DNA from: Podocnemis expansa
Taxonomy: Eukaryota > Chordata > Testudines > Podocnemididae
DNA length: 64,000 nt
Direction of reading: 5' to 3'
Assembly: GCA_007922195.1 (NCBI GenBank)
Contig: ML681989.1
Coordinates: 45,954,251-46,018,250 of the forward strand
Numbering within the stretch: the first letter of the stretch is position 1; every line of letters begins with the position of its first letter. This document shows, piece after piece, positions 1 through 12,514 of this stretch. Under the pieces are notes generated by a model. It did not search any database, had not been told where the DNA came from, and saw only the letters and a list, made by a program, of their open reading frames with translations. Made by a program: the position numbers and the translations under genes.

Positions 1-1649
1 ATCAGTTTGTCAAAAGAGGATTAAAATGTAATATTCTGTTAATTTTACTGTCAGTCATTCCAAGTGTAAAATTTAATTTGAGTTAATTATTTACACTTTT
101 TCTTCTGAAGCCCAAAGCTATAAGACATGCCTGATTTAGATCCATATTTGAATATTGCATGCTTCCCTCCCACCCTCTGTTACGCTGGAACAGATGAGGC
201 CTGGTGCAGTTCAAGAAAGGTCACAAGGGTCATGCTACTAGACAAATAATTGGATTATCCCCCCTGCCACCCCTGCCTTCCCCCCCGCCTTTTGCTATCT
301 TTCCCTTTCTTGTAAATGGAGAATGAAATGAACATACCTAGATATTAAATACAATATCCTGGAATTTTAGTTTAAATAAATCATTTGTATTTTTCTGATT
401 GTCCTATCTGGATTTATTTCATTGTGCAGTTCTTTCCAAAGCAGCTTTCCAAAAAACTTTGCATGCTTCAGCCTAACATTTGGTAATTTTTCCATTAAAA
501 GTGATATTTCCTTTTATTTCCCTAATATAAAAAATTCAGGTGACTGTTCCAGCTAGCCTCCTTACGACTAGTGACTGGAGACTCTCAAAAGGCTTGGCAA
601 CTGGGTTATGCACCCAATAGCTGGATTGTTTTATTATAACTGCATCTATACTTCTTGAGGCCTGGTAAAGACTGATGACAACCATCAGGTCAATCTTTCT
701 GGATCAACTTAACAATCAGTTAAGACATACTAAATCAATCTGTAAATTGATGTAGTAAAACCACCCCCTCAAGGAGTACAGCACAGTGAAGATGCTGTGC
801 TGAAGTGGACTTTGGAAGTCAATGGAAGTTATACAGGCTACTCTGTGCTGCTGAATTTTTGCAGCTATGTAGACTGGGCCTGAGTCTACAAACCTCTGCT
901 GTAAATCCTGTGACTAAAGGCTCCCTAAGCAAGATTAATGGAACATTTGTTTCTGGTCTTAGCCTGACCCAGGAAGCACAGATAGAAATAAACTTGATAA
1001 AAAATGGAATTATTTGAACCTCAAATTTGACTTCTGGGTAAAGGTCTGAGATACTTCTTATTCTAGTTTAAGGTCTACTCTATCCCTAAAGGAAGGTGAA
1101 TATGTTCATTTAGTATTTCATATATTACATTTTTCTTTTATTATGAGTTCCAGTTAAAACCAATATTTGGTCCTATAGTTTCCATGTCTTGTAAATACTT
1201 AGGTCTTTTGTTAGTATTTCTGCTAAGAAGCAGCCCTGGAATTAATCTCTTGGTGTATTTCTTCCAGTACATGTTGAAAGGATTTTAATACAGCTGTTTG
1301 TTTGGTTTTTTTTTTCACTTAACTGCCATCAGTTGCCATTTATAGTGATGTTTATAAAAGTTTCTTTTTGTAGCAACAAATTGTTAAACATTTTTCTCTA
1401 TTGTCCTACTTTGTTTACTTATTTAATCTACAAGTGTCTTCTAATTCTAGCATTGTTGCATCATCTTATATATTTCTGCAACAAGATCCTTTTAAATCAT
1501 TTTTATTTGCTACAATGTATTCCTTTAGAGTCATTAACAGTTTGAAATTCTTTATGCATTTTGGATGCAATGAGTTGTGTTTAGGATGTGTTTAGACAGG
1601 TGTTCTAGTGGAACTGATGATATTCCATAATCTCCTTGCAGTGTTTAGA
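1..1649. other. Anonymous AT-rich sequence
   Basis: No convincing coding exon or RNA gene is visible. The longest open frames are about 70 codons, lack recognisable domains and look like chance. A segment near 640-890 ends with a phrase (gtagactgggcctgagt) that resembles the end of another segment near 6115-6400 (gtgtagagcaggcctgagt), so both may be remnants of one old dispersed repeat. A T-run occurs near 1305-1315. Confidence 0.5.
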
Positions 1650-2588
1650 CACATGTTCTATTCAATATCTTCCCAAATTATTTGGATAATAATATAGAGT
1701 GTACACTTGTGAAGTTTGCAGATGATACTAATTTGGGAGGGATTGTGCATGTTTCCGAGAAGATTAAAATTCAAAATGATCTTGTAAAACTGAAATGGAC
1801 TGAAATAAATAGGATGATAGTCAACAAAGACAAATGCACGCTCACAAAGAACTAATCAGTTGCTCAAATATAAAATGGGAAATGAATGTCTGTGAAGTCT
1901 GCATAAAAAAGATCTGGGGGTTGTAGTGGATCACAAACTAAATATGAGTCAACAATGTAATACTGTTGCAAGATAAGTGAATAATTTTCTGGGATGTATT
2001 AGCGGACCTGTTATATGCAAGACATGAGAAGTAATTCACCTACTCTACTGAGCATTGATTAGGCCTCATTTGTAGTTGTGAGTCTGGTTTTGGTCACCAT
2101 ATTTCAGGAAAGATGTGGACAAACTGGAGAAAGTCCAGACGAGAGGGGGGAAACAAAAGATTAAAGGCCTAGAAAACATGACTTAAGTCATTGGTTTGTT
2201 TAGTCTGCAGAAGAAAAGGCACACATAACAATAGTCTTCAAGTATATCAAAGGTTGATTTTGTTTTTAGTTGTTTTTTTTTTTTTTTTTAAAGAGAAGGG
2301 AGATAAATTCTTCCCCTTATCTACGAAGGACAGCACAAGAAGTAATGGGCTTACGTTGCAGCAAGGAAGATTTAGATTAGACATTAGAAAAAGGTTTCTA
2401 ACTGTAAGCATAGTTAAGCAATGGAACAAACTACCTAGGAAGGTTGTAGAATCGCCATCATCGGAGATTTCTAAGAACAGGTTAGACAATCACCTGTCAG
2501 GGATGGTCTAGATAATATTAGTCCTGCTGCAATTCTGCAGACCGGATCAGATTACCTATTGAGGTCCCTTCCAGTCCCTATGTTATAT
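1650..2588 (+). mobile_element. CR1 LINE, decayed 3' fragment
   Basis: The sequence follows the last part of CR1 ORF2 and its 3' UTR. It contains the nucleotide stretch aagtttgcagatgatactaa, the equivalent of the reverse transcriptase FADDTKL region. The conserved C-terminal block follows, ending in the equivalent of NKLPRKVVESPSSEI near 2425-2475, and then the typical 3' UTR wording (gtcagggatggtctagataa, then cccttccagtccctatgtt). Many stops and frameshifts break the frame, and a T-run sits near 2270-2291. A 106-codon open frame at 2191-2511 is a chance-open relic of this element, not a gene. The element is 5'-truncated, as is usual for CR1. The terminal octamer-type repeats are lost, which suggests an old copy. 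Confidence 0.9.
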
Positions 2589-5500
2589 GTAAAACAAACT
2601 ATACTATTTAAAGATCACTGTATCTGTCACAAATGGAAAAAAAAAGTTTCCACCCTGTGCATCTTTATATGGATGAGTGTAATCCATTTATTACTTTATG
2701 AACACAATGTTTTTCATTAACTGTCATGGATCAACATAATGTCCCTGACAACTTGGATTTTGTATTTGGATCTTTGAGTTGGCTGAAATAAGTTTAAAAT
2801 CGTATGTAGTCATATAGCTTCCTACTGACTAAGGCTTTACAAAGTGCTTTGTGCGCTGCTTCCTAAAATAAAAAATTAGACTATGTTAAGCTCACTAAAT
2901 TCATTTTGGATGTGCATAGTTCAGATGATAGGATAAACAGCCAGGATGAAGGGGATAAAACCTCCCACTGTGATGTCCTATTTTCATGATCATCACACAG
3001 TGGACATATATAACAGGATTACTGAATCAACAGTTTGGCAAAGAAGTCACTGTTAGCTTTTTTAAATCACAGATCATTCGATTGTTTACCATGCACATTT
3101 CTTTGGTGGAGAGCAGGACTGAGTCTGAAGTAGTTTTTACTATAAAGAACTATTAGTTATATTTGTATTTTTGCAATTCCATGGAGTATTAATATATTTG
3201 TTTTACTTCTACTGTCATTTCATTGTTTTCCCCTGAGCAAATGTTATTTTATAGGTCACCAGTAATTTCATATTTTATATCAGTTTGTGAGAACAAATGC
3301 TAGACAACCTTTCCTGGGGCTTCCATGTCCTTCTGTGACATGCAATAACCTTTCTATTTCAGTGCATGACCTCTCCATGATGCTCACAGTTTTGTGTTTA
3401 CAAAAACATACCCAGTAGGAAGTAGAATCAGTCCATTACATTTATTAGCTGGGATCTTTCAAAAGAGATCATAGAAATCATTTTATGATGGAACATTAAA
3501 GACCCCATTGCCCTTTTCATACAAGTAGGTGATTGCCAAAATGCCATTTCTCTTAAAGTAGGACCCCACCAATCAAAAGCCTTTTGAAGTCAATGGGGAT
3601 GGGTCTCTCCTCCTCGCCATGTGCCTATTCATTACTGCTTTCTAATCAATATATATGTTTCGGTAGTACTGTATGCAAAATAGGGGTAAAATCATTTTGG
3701 GACTTAGTACTAATTTACAATTGCACCATCTTTCTTAATGTAAAGTTAAATGTCAATTAGTATTTATCGGCCGCTATGACCAATAATTTAAAGTAAAAAA
3801 CTGGCTGAAAGTTACTAAATAACAACAAATATATGTAGTAATAATAGAGAAATCTGGTGAAATTGGGCAGCAACTTTCACTGAAAATCTTTTCCACAATT
3901 TGCATTTTTTCTACATTTTCTAACTATATCTCCTAAGATTCTAGGAATGTCTTCTAAATATGTGTATAGATCCTCTGAATGTGAGAATACTGTATGCTTT
4001 TTTAAGTGTTTGATACAGACAAATGATTAAAGTATTTTTTGTTTAAAAAGAAAATTATTCAACTTATCCCCATTATTTATCTTCTCACCATTATCCCCAG
4101 TGATTATTCATGTTACAGGCTTCTGCACTGATTCTGTTCTAGGCTGGTCTTTAAACACTTCTGGGTGTTTTGAGGGTCAGGTTTGCGTAAAAGATTAAGT
4201 TGCTTTACACTGCTTGGGTGCAGTAAGATTCTAGATTCTAGTTAGATTCTAGCCATAAATATCCAACCGGGAATTCTTCATCAAGTCACATCCTAGGCAC
4301 ATCAGACAGGGGAGAGAACCTGGCAGAGGTCCAGTATGCCTGTCCTGTCTTCTAGGTCTCAGAGGTCCCGTCTCCCATTACTGTGAGTCTGTTGAGGACT
4401 CTGTACTACTGGCATAATTTAAAGGAGCTACATAGACAATAATGATTGTTGGGGGTGGGGTGATTCAGAAAGGCTCCCAGAAATACGGAGCTGCAACCAC
4501 TAATTCAGCTAGTCTTTGGTGGATTGGAACTGAATACTAAATACTGTTTTACAACCAAATTCATTCTTCTCATTTTACAGAAGAGAGCATATTTATAAGT
4601 CGCCGAAACTCAGAATTTCTGTTCCAACTGAAATGCTGTCTTTCTGAAATTTCCTTTCATCCCAAATCAGAAAAAAAGTCAAAACTTCTAACTCTTCTGA
4701 AAAAAAAAATCAAAAAATTTCATTTCAGAAATATCCAAATGACCTATTTTATAAATAAGTAAAGCAGAACAATGCACTTCAACTTTGTCCAAATTTAGCA
4801 TTTCAATATTTTCATCAAAAACGTAGACTAAAGTTGTTACATCCTGTGAAACGCTTCAGTTTTCCTTAATCAGTATTTTCTGATGCCCAATGGGAAAAAA
4901 ATGGCCGGTTCTAGAGTACAATGTAACAGAGTATTTGAATTCTTTTTCTTCCCAAATTTTTTTCTTACAGTTAAATAGTTTGCAATAGTGGTAACAGAAT
5001 ATTTACCATTTATTTTAAGAGACATTTTGCATCATGGTTACACATACAATGTAAGATGAAAGTTATCTAAGTACTTTTCTTGCTAAGGACATAAGTTAAA
5101 GTAAGAGGCAGTTGTTATGTTCCTCATCAAAACAATAAAGATCCAGATAAACACTGATACTGTGCATTATCAACAATTTACATTTTATGCTTCAGCAACT
5201 TTACCTATTCAAAATAAATAGTTTTTTGCCTAGGTGCAAACTTGGATGTTTAAAATAATTTGTTATATTTAATTTTATTTACTGCCTAAAGCCATGTACA
5301 TGCTTTAAAAAAATACACATATGGGATTCATTACAACAAACATAAAAATGACACCTAAGGGTCACATGATGCATGCAGCAGGGGATTTAAGACTGATTTC
5401 AGTCATTGGATACTAGGTCAATTGAATTGTACTTACCACTGAGTTACAGTAACAAGTATAGCCTTGGAGTAAGAGGCCAAGGGATAGAGGATTATCCTTT

Positions 5501-8500
5501 GGAGAGACTTAATGATACATGGATCATATCATAGAATAAAAATGAAAGTGTATCCACGGAGAATTTCAAAAAGGTAGCTGCAAATAGTACAATACAAAAA
5601 TTTAAAGTACAATTTCCCTAAATAATAACAAAGTACAATTTCTTAACCTCTGAAAAGGGTTAAGCTACATCACAGGAAAATATGTCTAGAATAATTAAAA
5701 CACAGACATATAGAGGATGCCCCACGATGCTGCTGCCTCAATGAACTGGAGAACTAAGGCAACAATGTGGGGGTAGCCCTTCAAATTCTAATACCTCACT
5801 GTAGAGACATTGGTCTGCCCTGGCCAGTCCATACAGTGCCAGATTTTTCAGTATCAGCCCTCTACATCCAATTACTCAACACTGCTCTCAGACACAGAAG
5901 CTTAACTCAGACTTCATGGTTTCCCATGTGCAACTAATATATTTAAAAATTGTCCATAGAGAGCATTGATCTTAACATATAAGTGAGAAATTAATGTGCA
6001 TTTGGGTTTGATTTAGAACAAATGACTGAGTGCAGTGTGGCCAGGAGTTTGTGGTGTATGTGAGTAGTCTGAGAGTATGCACACACAGTAGAATTTTAGA
6101 GCAGGGGCCCAGAATATATCTATATTGATGATGGCACAGTCAGAACTGCTGGATCAATTCTGAGTGATCAGTTGTGTGGTAGCGTAGACCCATTCAATTG
6201 ATCTGAAAGTCAATTCCATTAATCCACCCCCATAAAAAAGAGGATCACTGCATCAACAGGAGGACATTTCCTGTCAGTGCAGCATAGTGGGACAACACGG
6301 TAGTTACAAGCAGGGAAGTCAATGGGAGTAGCTTCCATATCTCCTGTTGACTTCCACTGAATTTTGCCAGCAGTGTAGAGCAGGCCTGAGTTTTGCTGTC
6401 AGTTTATAAAGTGCTTAACACCCCAGTCATTTATAAGGTCCTGATGCATGACCAGGGATCCAAGGGGCTCCCAGAATACAAAAGGTAACTTTTGTTCATA
6501 TTACTAACTGAACATTTTATTAAATTGAAATGATTGTGTTCTTGATACCTGGACTAGTCCTAATTTAAGTTTATATTAACAAATTTTGTAGTTTGATAGA
6601 ACATGCATCTCATTGAGGTACAGCAAGCACTCCATAGGTAAGTCTGCATTGGATGCTCTACTGTAATTATTTTTTCCATACAAAAATGTATTTTACCTCA
6701 TGCTGATCTAATACCCAAAGTCAACAGAAAGGCCCCCAAGAGATGGATGAAGACTTTATGCACTTATATTGACTCATGTATAGTCTCTACCTATATGATA
6801 TGCTACAAGAAATAGGTCTTTAGTTTTTCCACTAGTCTTCTGTAAAATAAGCAGAATTTGAAAGTAAGCTGCATAGTCCCAATGAACATAACACCAAACT
6901 CAACAATAAAAACCATGTAAAATACAATTAAAATAGAATTCATGATGCTGTAGAGATATGGCAATCTGTAATTTAACATTTCTTTTGTATGTTTTTTGCT
7001 CCTTAATTTTAGCAAAACTGATAACAAGGAGAAAAGAGAATATTTAACAGCAGAAAAACTGTTATATAACCAAACTAAGCTGAAAGCAGATCAATTCACA
7101 AAAATTGAAATGTCTATCAATAGTGCTTGAGGCATTCAGTTTGCTACCAAAACAAAACAAAACAAACAAACCAAACCAAACCAAAACATGAACAAACACA
7201 CATACACACACACCTCAGTAACGTCTCAGGAACATTTGTTACATCACAAATTGATAGATACAGTGTATAACAATGTCAGTCTATACCAAATCACTTTTTT
7301 TGTTTTTGTTTTTGGGGAAGGGAGCTGCAGGGGGAGTATAACCTTCTCAAACAGTATGCTAAATTAACATGAAGGGAAAAGCACAACGTATTTCCATATA
7401 CTATGCATACACAGGTGTGTGGTGTGTGTGGTTACAGACGTACATGCACATTAAAGTTCTGCATGAATAGGATGTTTTTGTTTTTAATTTGAGGTTGAGT
7501 TCCTTACTGACAATGGTCATGACCAGAGCCCCATCACAGTTTTTTAGGTGAAGCTTGTGAGCCCAATTTTCAAAAAGCACAGAAAGCAATTGGGCATATC
7601 TTTTGTGTAAACCATGTACTTGCATATGCAAATAGCCAATAAATAGGAGGATAACTGCCCACCTGAATACATACAGACAGGGAAATTATGCATGCAAATA
7701 TGATAAAAATAAACACAGTTGCACAGATTTTTTTTTTTAATTTCAGACCTTTTGGGTGAATTTCTTTCTGTGCAGTGGGCCAGCACAAGTAAGGCCTAAA
7801 CACTAAGTCCCACTGAGACACTTAATAGGGGAGTCACTTTCATTCTTTTGGAACATTTCTCTCTCAGTCACAAAATAGAAACATGGTATATGCTCATACA
7901 TATTATAAAAAAATTGTCAAAATAATAGAAGATCTTTTTAAAGTCATTGTCCACTCATAAAAAACCTGTATTCTAGTTTCCTGAAACCTTCTTTTCAGCA
8001 GGAACTAAGATGCTACATTTGATAATGCTCACAAAAAAAAAAAAGAAGTTCTATTATCCAGTTAAAAAAACCCCAGCATAATAGCTAATAAAGCTTATGT
8101 AATTAATAATAGTGTTCCCCCATCTATTCTTTACTTTTTAAAAAGAAATGCTATAGGGAAATTAATTTTTCTCTCTAAAAAGATTTCCTGTTTGACCCAG
8201 CTGTCCCTGTAAGAAAATTTTATTAACTATCATGATTTGCTTTATTTAGAATAAAAAAGGAATATCTGCTCATCATCATTACTGCAGGGAACAGAAAACA
8301 ATGCCAGTTCAGATCAACGCAATACTTAAAGGTTCCTTTGCCCTTCTTATGACCTCCTGGAGATTAAACACTATTAACTAAATCACATATTAAGAAGTCC
8401 AGATGATCCAAACAAGGCACAATATCAAAAACAGTATCAATAATTGAAGACTTTTCTCCCAGGATTTCATATTCCTACTGACATGAACGTACTGTTTCAT

Positions 8501-9717
8501 CTGACAAATATAAAGAAACAGGGACATTAAAGGAAATTCATATGCCTAGCCACATAATTCAAAGCTCATTAATAACTCAGTGAATAGGACTCTAATACAA
8601 TATTGACAGTTTATTGGGAGATGAGGTCTAGCTTTATCTAAAGTATAGTCTAAATAATTCATGTTTCACTTGAAAAAAATATTTTGCCATTTACTTAAGG
8701 GTTTGTTTTTTTTTACTGCTGCACCTTTTATATTTAATTTATAAATAGGAATAAAAGCAGTTAAAGAAACATAGAAAATTATAGCATAAGAGTGATGCTT
8801 ACATGATGATGACTGTTTTACTTCTGCTCTTATTGCACATGAAAACATGAAAATGATGCATTTTGATGATGTGGTTTAAGTTCAGCTTGTATTCAAATGA
8901 CACAAAAAGCTGCATATGAACTCAGAGTTCTTTCCTGTGGTATTACTATGCTGCCAATATTATTATGACAGCAAAAAACTATTTCCCTCCAACTAAAAAA
9001 ATTATGATAGGATGCTCAATGAAAAACTTTTCCTCATCTCCTGAATCCAAAACACACCACATTTTGTACTGCCTGATCTACATGTGACAATGTCCAGATA
9101 ACTACAGCTACCTCTGCACTGTCAACAACTTGGGCCAATTCACACTTGTGGGAAGTAAAACAAGAGCAATGAACCTGTTCTTCACATTTCAAGAAGAAGA
9201 TAGGTGGTTTCTAACTCCACCAAAAAGTTACAAATGCATATATGAGCGCAACAACTAATTCTTTCAGTCCCTTTGTAACATTTACTATGTTTTATTCAGT
9301 CACATTGAGTCAAAATATTTAACAAACTGGAGTATGGCTGAAACCATGGCCATATTAAACTAAGTGACAGTTTTGACTTCAGTGGGACAAATCTTTCACC
9401 CAATATTCTTTGGCCCTTTATTATAGCTTCAGTACTGCTAAATTTGTCACTAATTCAGGACATCCTAGTTTTAAGCACCTTGACTTGCTCTCCTACCTAC
9501 TATGGGCACCACAGGGTAATCTTTGGGGGAAATTATAATTTAAAACATTTGATTAAACTACCAATTCAAGGTTCTTTTTAGTGACATCTTAAGACTGCAT
9601 ATATGATTGTTAAAGAGCCCACAACAGATTTTGGGAGCAATATAACATGTGTCTCTTAGTTAAAATTCCTTCTCTCAGAATACAAAACTCATAACACAAA
9701 GCACGTACAGCAGCAAT
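2589..9717. other. Anonymous AT-rich sequence, no gene seen
   Basis: No exon, RNA gene or well-preserved transposon was recognised in these 7 kb. Small items are a degenerate repeat-like block near 6115-6400 containing an imperfect inverted pair (gaagtcaatgggag and ctcctgttgacttc), an A/C-rich simple stretch at about 7147-7213, and short A- or T-runs (for example 7729-7738 and 8034-8044). All open frames are under 85 codons and uninformative. Confidence 0.5.
6115..6400. repeat. Possible degenerate MITE-like block
   Basis: The block contains an imperfect inverted pair (around 6327-6340 and 6346-6360) and closes with gtgtagagcaggcctgagt. Similar wording closes a segment at about 640-890. Wording of this kind is common in short dispersed elements of sauropsid genomes, but borders and target duplications could not be found. 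The assignment rests on resemblance only. Confidence 0.25.
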
Positions 9718-10293
9718 CAGGGATGGATTAATGAAAGCACTATGGGAGCTGTAGCCCTGAGCCCTAGCCTGAAAATGGGTCTCAGGCTACAGTCCCTATG
9801 GCCCTTGCCGTATCCTCCTCCCATGCCACCCCACTATGCCCTACAGCACTTGGGGGGACAGAAACTCTCTGCCAAGCTGACATGGAAAGCAGGGTCCTGG
9901 GCCAGAGGTGCTCCCATCCTGACCTGGCTGATCCACCCCTGGGGGTGGGCCAGACCTGTTTGCTATGCTCCATTTCAGGCATGGCGATGGCTGGAGCTCA
10001 GTATGACTTCCAGTGTGGCCTTCAAGGGCCATGGCCCTGGAAGGGTGTGCCAGAGTTGCACTGTGCACCTGTTGGCCCCAGCCCTGCCCCATCTTTGTAA
10101 TGGAGTGGGTGAAAGTAACAAGGGGCCAGTCCACCCAGCCTTTGGGGCCAGGGCAAGAGTGAAGCCTCTGCCACACCAGCATCAGGCCAGGTGGGGGCCT
10201 TCACTGTGGTGAGGAGCTGGGGCCGCAGGCCAGAAGGCAGGGCCCACAGTGATGGAGCAGCCTAGGGCCCCAAGGCCCCTTGATCTGGGCCTG
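9718..10293. mobile_element. Non-autonomous hAT-like element, GC-rich interior
   Basis: The left end is cagggatggattaa. Read on the opposite strand, the right end is caggcccagatcaa, so the two ends form short related inverted termini of the CAGGG...GATTAA type. The first 60 bases closely match the reverse complement of the right end of the element at 48400-48930 (shared words include ctatggg, gctgaagccc/gctgtagccc and gccct), so this is the same family in opposite orientation. The flanking 8-mers match poorly (gcagcaat and atggcatt), so target duplication is not convincing here. The sharply higher GC content makes several overlapping open frames on both strands. They have no domain and are not genes. 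Confidence 0.65.
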
Positions 10294-11039
10294 ATGGCAT
10301 TACAAGTTTCTCCACACTGCCATGCAAATTTGTATCATTCCTGATGTCAATGACCCACCTGTGAGTGCAAGAATAGTTCTGCTTCCATGCTTATTAAGCT
10401 CATTTTCTCTCTCCTAGCCAGTTGAGAAAAAGGGTGTCAATTACCTCCAATAGAAAATAGCAAATTTGTGATATAAACACATATCTACTGGGAAATAAAC
10501 CTGCATGCTGAAGGAGTGGGTTAAAAATAGATAGAGCAAGATAGTTTGATAGTGATGTGATATGGCTAACACTGTGTTCAATCAAAAAAAAAAACCATTA
10601 GCCTTGAGGAACTATGCATAACTCTGCTCCTTATCTTGTAGGGACTTGCAGTACATCTATATCATACTGAGGCCATACAATTCCAGTCTCCAGTTCACAC
10701 ACTCATGCTCACACACTAAAAATAGCAAGGAGACTATGGCTGCAGTGGCAAGGGTAGGGACTCTATCTAGCCACATATGTACAATCCTGTCCAACTGAAG
10801 CAGTTAGCTCCCCTCCCCCACTTCCACCATTGCTGTTGATGCCTGTATTGCCATTCTTCCACTTTTAACACACTAACTTGATCAGAGCTACTGTAGGGAT
10901 ATCTGTTCAAACTGGAAATTCCACCTTTTAAATCCTTTGCAGAGATACCATAAGGGTACTGACTTTAGTAACTAGTGGAGTTAGTGAGTGAATGGGAGAA
11001 AAATATGTTGTCCTAATACAAAGCTAGGGGCCAGGAATT

Positions 11040-11200
11040 CTCTTCAGGTGAGTTCTATCCCAGATCTGACTCTAACTCCCTCTGTTACCATAAACTTTAC
11101 ATTCAGCATTGATTTCATTACTCCATCTTGAAAACAGGGACAATAATGGCCTGCCTTAAGGGCTATTCTGAGAATTAGTCCACTAACATTGCTAAAACAG
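11040..11200 (+). repeat. MIR-like SINE remnant
   Basis: The order of words matches the second half of a MIR/CORE-SINE: a segment like the 'catctgtaaaatgggga' box (catcttgaaaacagggac at about 11126), then aataatggcctgcctt, then a region like 'gggttgttgtgaggatta' (ggctattctgagaatta at about 11161). It is highly diverged. MIR elements are shared across amniotes and are always old. Confidence 0.5.
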
Positions 11201-12490
11201 TGTATTTTTAAAGTCCTAAAATGTATTAAATTTAAAAACCCAGATTTGAAAAATATATCCAACACAATTATTTGTTATTCTCTAAACTCACTTCAACATC
11301 TGCACCAGCCCCTTCCACTTACAGTCTCTAGCAACCCTGGAAGATTTCCCGAAAGTACCCTAAATTTCTTGACAAGCATTCCATTACACCAAAATTAAGA
11401 TAATTTAATAAATTTGTGGAGTTTGAATGATAGAGATGCCAAACCTCAAAGTACGTGGCTATTAAAGATAAATGCACATGTACAAGGAGGTTTCAGCCCT
11501 TTGTGTATAAAACTCACAAATCTTTTAAGAATACAAAGTTATCACATATAAGACTTCCTCCAGGGTAGCTGTACTTTTCCTAGCATTACTATAATTTGAA
11601 ATGACTCTTTTAGTTTGTTCAGATAGGGTACAAAATGTGATGATATAAAAATTAGAATGCTGACTGTGTTTCATGACTGGGAGGTAGGCAATCTGGCTTG
11701 GTGGTAAAAGCAAGAGTCATGTCAGGACATGAAAGGCCAGAGGGTAACCAAGAGTTGGGTGTCAGGCAGGTCAGGTTAACAGGAGACGTATTTGAGACAG
11801 GCCAGAAAGCAAACCAAGAATAAGGTGTCAGGAGGCATGCAAAGTCAGATTATCAGAAGTTTAGCTGTAGAAGCAGGTATCACAGGGGAAACAGTCCAAA
11901 ACAATGAGAGTCCAGTTGCATAGACAGTTTCCTCTTCCTATGCTGGGCTTATATTGAAACTATCAGTTAGTCAAGACCCCTCACATTCTGACACTCAGAT
12001 TGCAGATTCCTCTGCAAGGCTCAGCCGGTGGCTATTAGTAGGTTTCTGGGTGGCAGACTGGAACTACTAAGAGACCTGTTGACCAGGGATCAAGATGGTT
12101 AGTCCTTGTTAGTATATGACAACCATCCACTTCTGGCAGGAACAAAATGAGAGATACGGGACTGCACATAGACTGCAACAAGATATGTCACACATTTGTA
12201 TATTTCAAGACAAAAATGAGCCCCAGAATATCACAGCTAACACTGAGAGCAACTTTATAAACCCTTGGCTCACACTCTTCTAAACGCTTCTGAAGAATGT
12301 TTTTAGCAGATGCTAATCCAATGAGGCATCCAGGGATGAAGTAGTCCATGCAATCCATTTTGTTTCTATTAGAAATGGATATCTAGGGCATCAAAGTATC
12401 ACAACATTATAAATGGTAAAATCTAATACCAAATTTGTACAGATATAATTGAATATATTGCACTATAATACTGTTGACATTTCTAGCCAA

Positions 12491-12514
12491 CATCATCATC
12501 ATCATCATCATCAT
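12491..12514. repeat. (ATC)n microsatellite
   Basis: Eight perfect copies of a CAT/ATC trinucleotide are visible. Read in one minus-strand frame they give a run of methionines, which is an artefact rather than a protein. Confidence 0.95.

Noticed and set aside
2191..2511. 106-codon open frame
   Set aside because: It is a relic of the CR1 C-terminal region with a T-run expansion, not an independent gene.
9742..10212. 156-codon plus-strand open frame
   Set aside because: It is inside a non-autonomous hAT-like element, with competing frames on the other strand and no recognisable domain.
12491..12514. Possible CRISPR-like or other short regular array
   Set aside because: It is a simple trinucleotide microsatellite. 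No direct repeats with unique spacers occur anywhere in the window.
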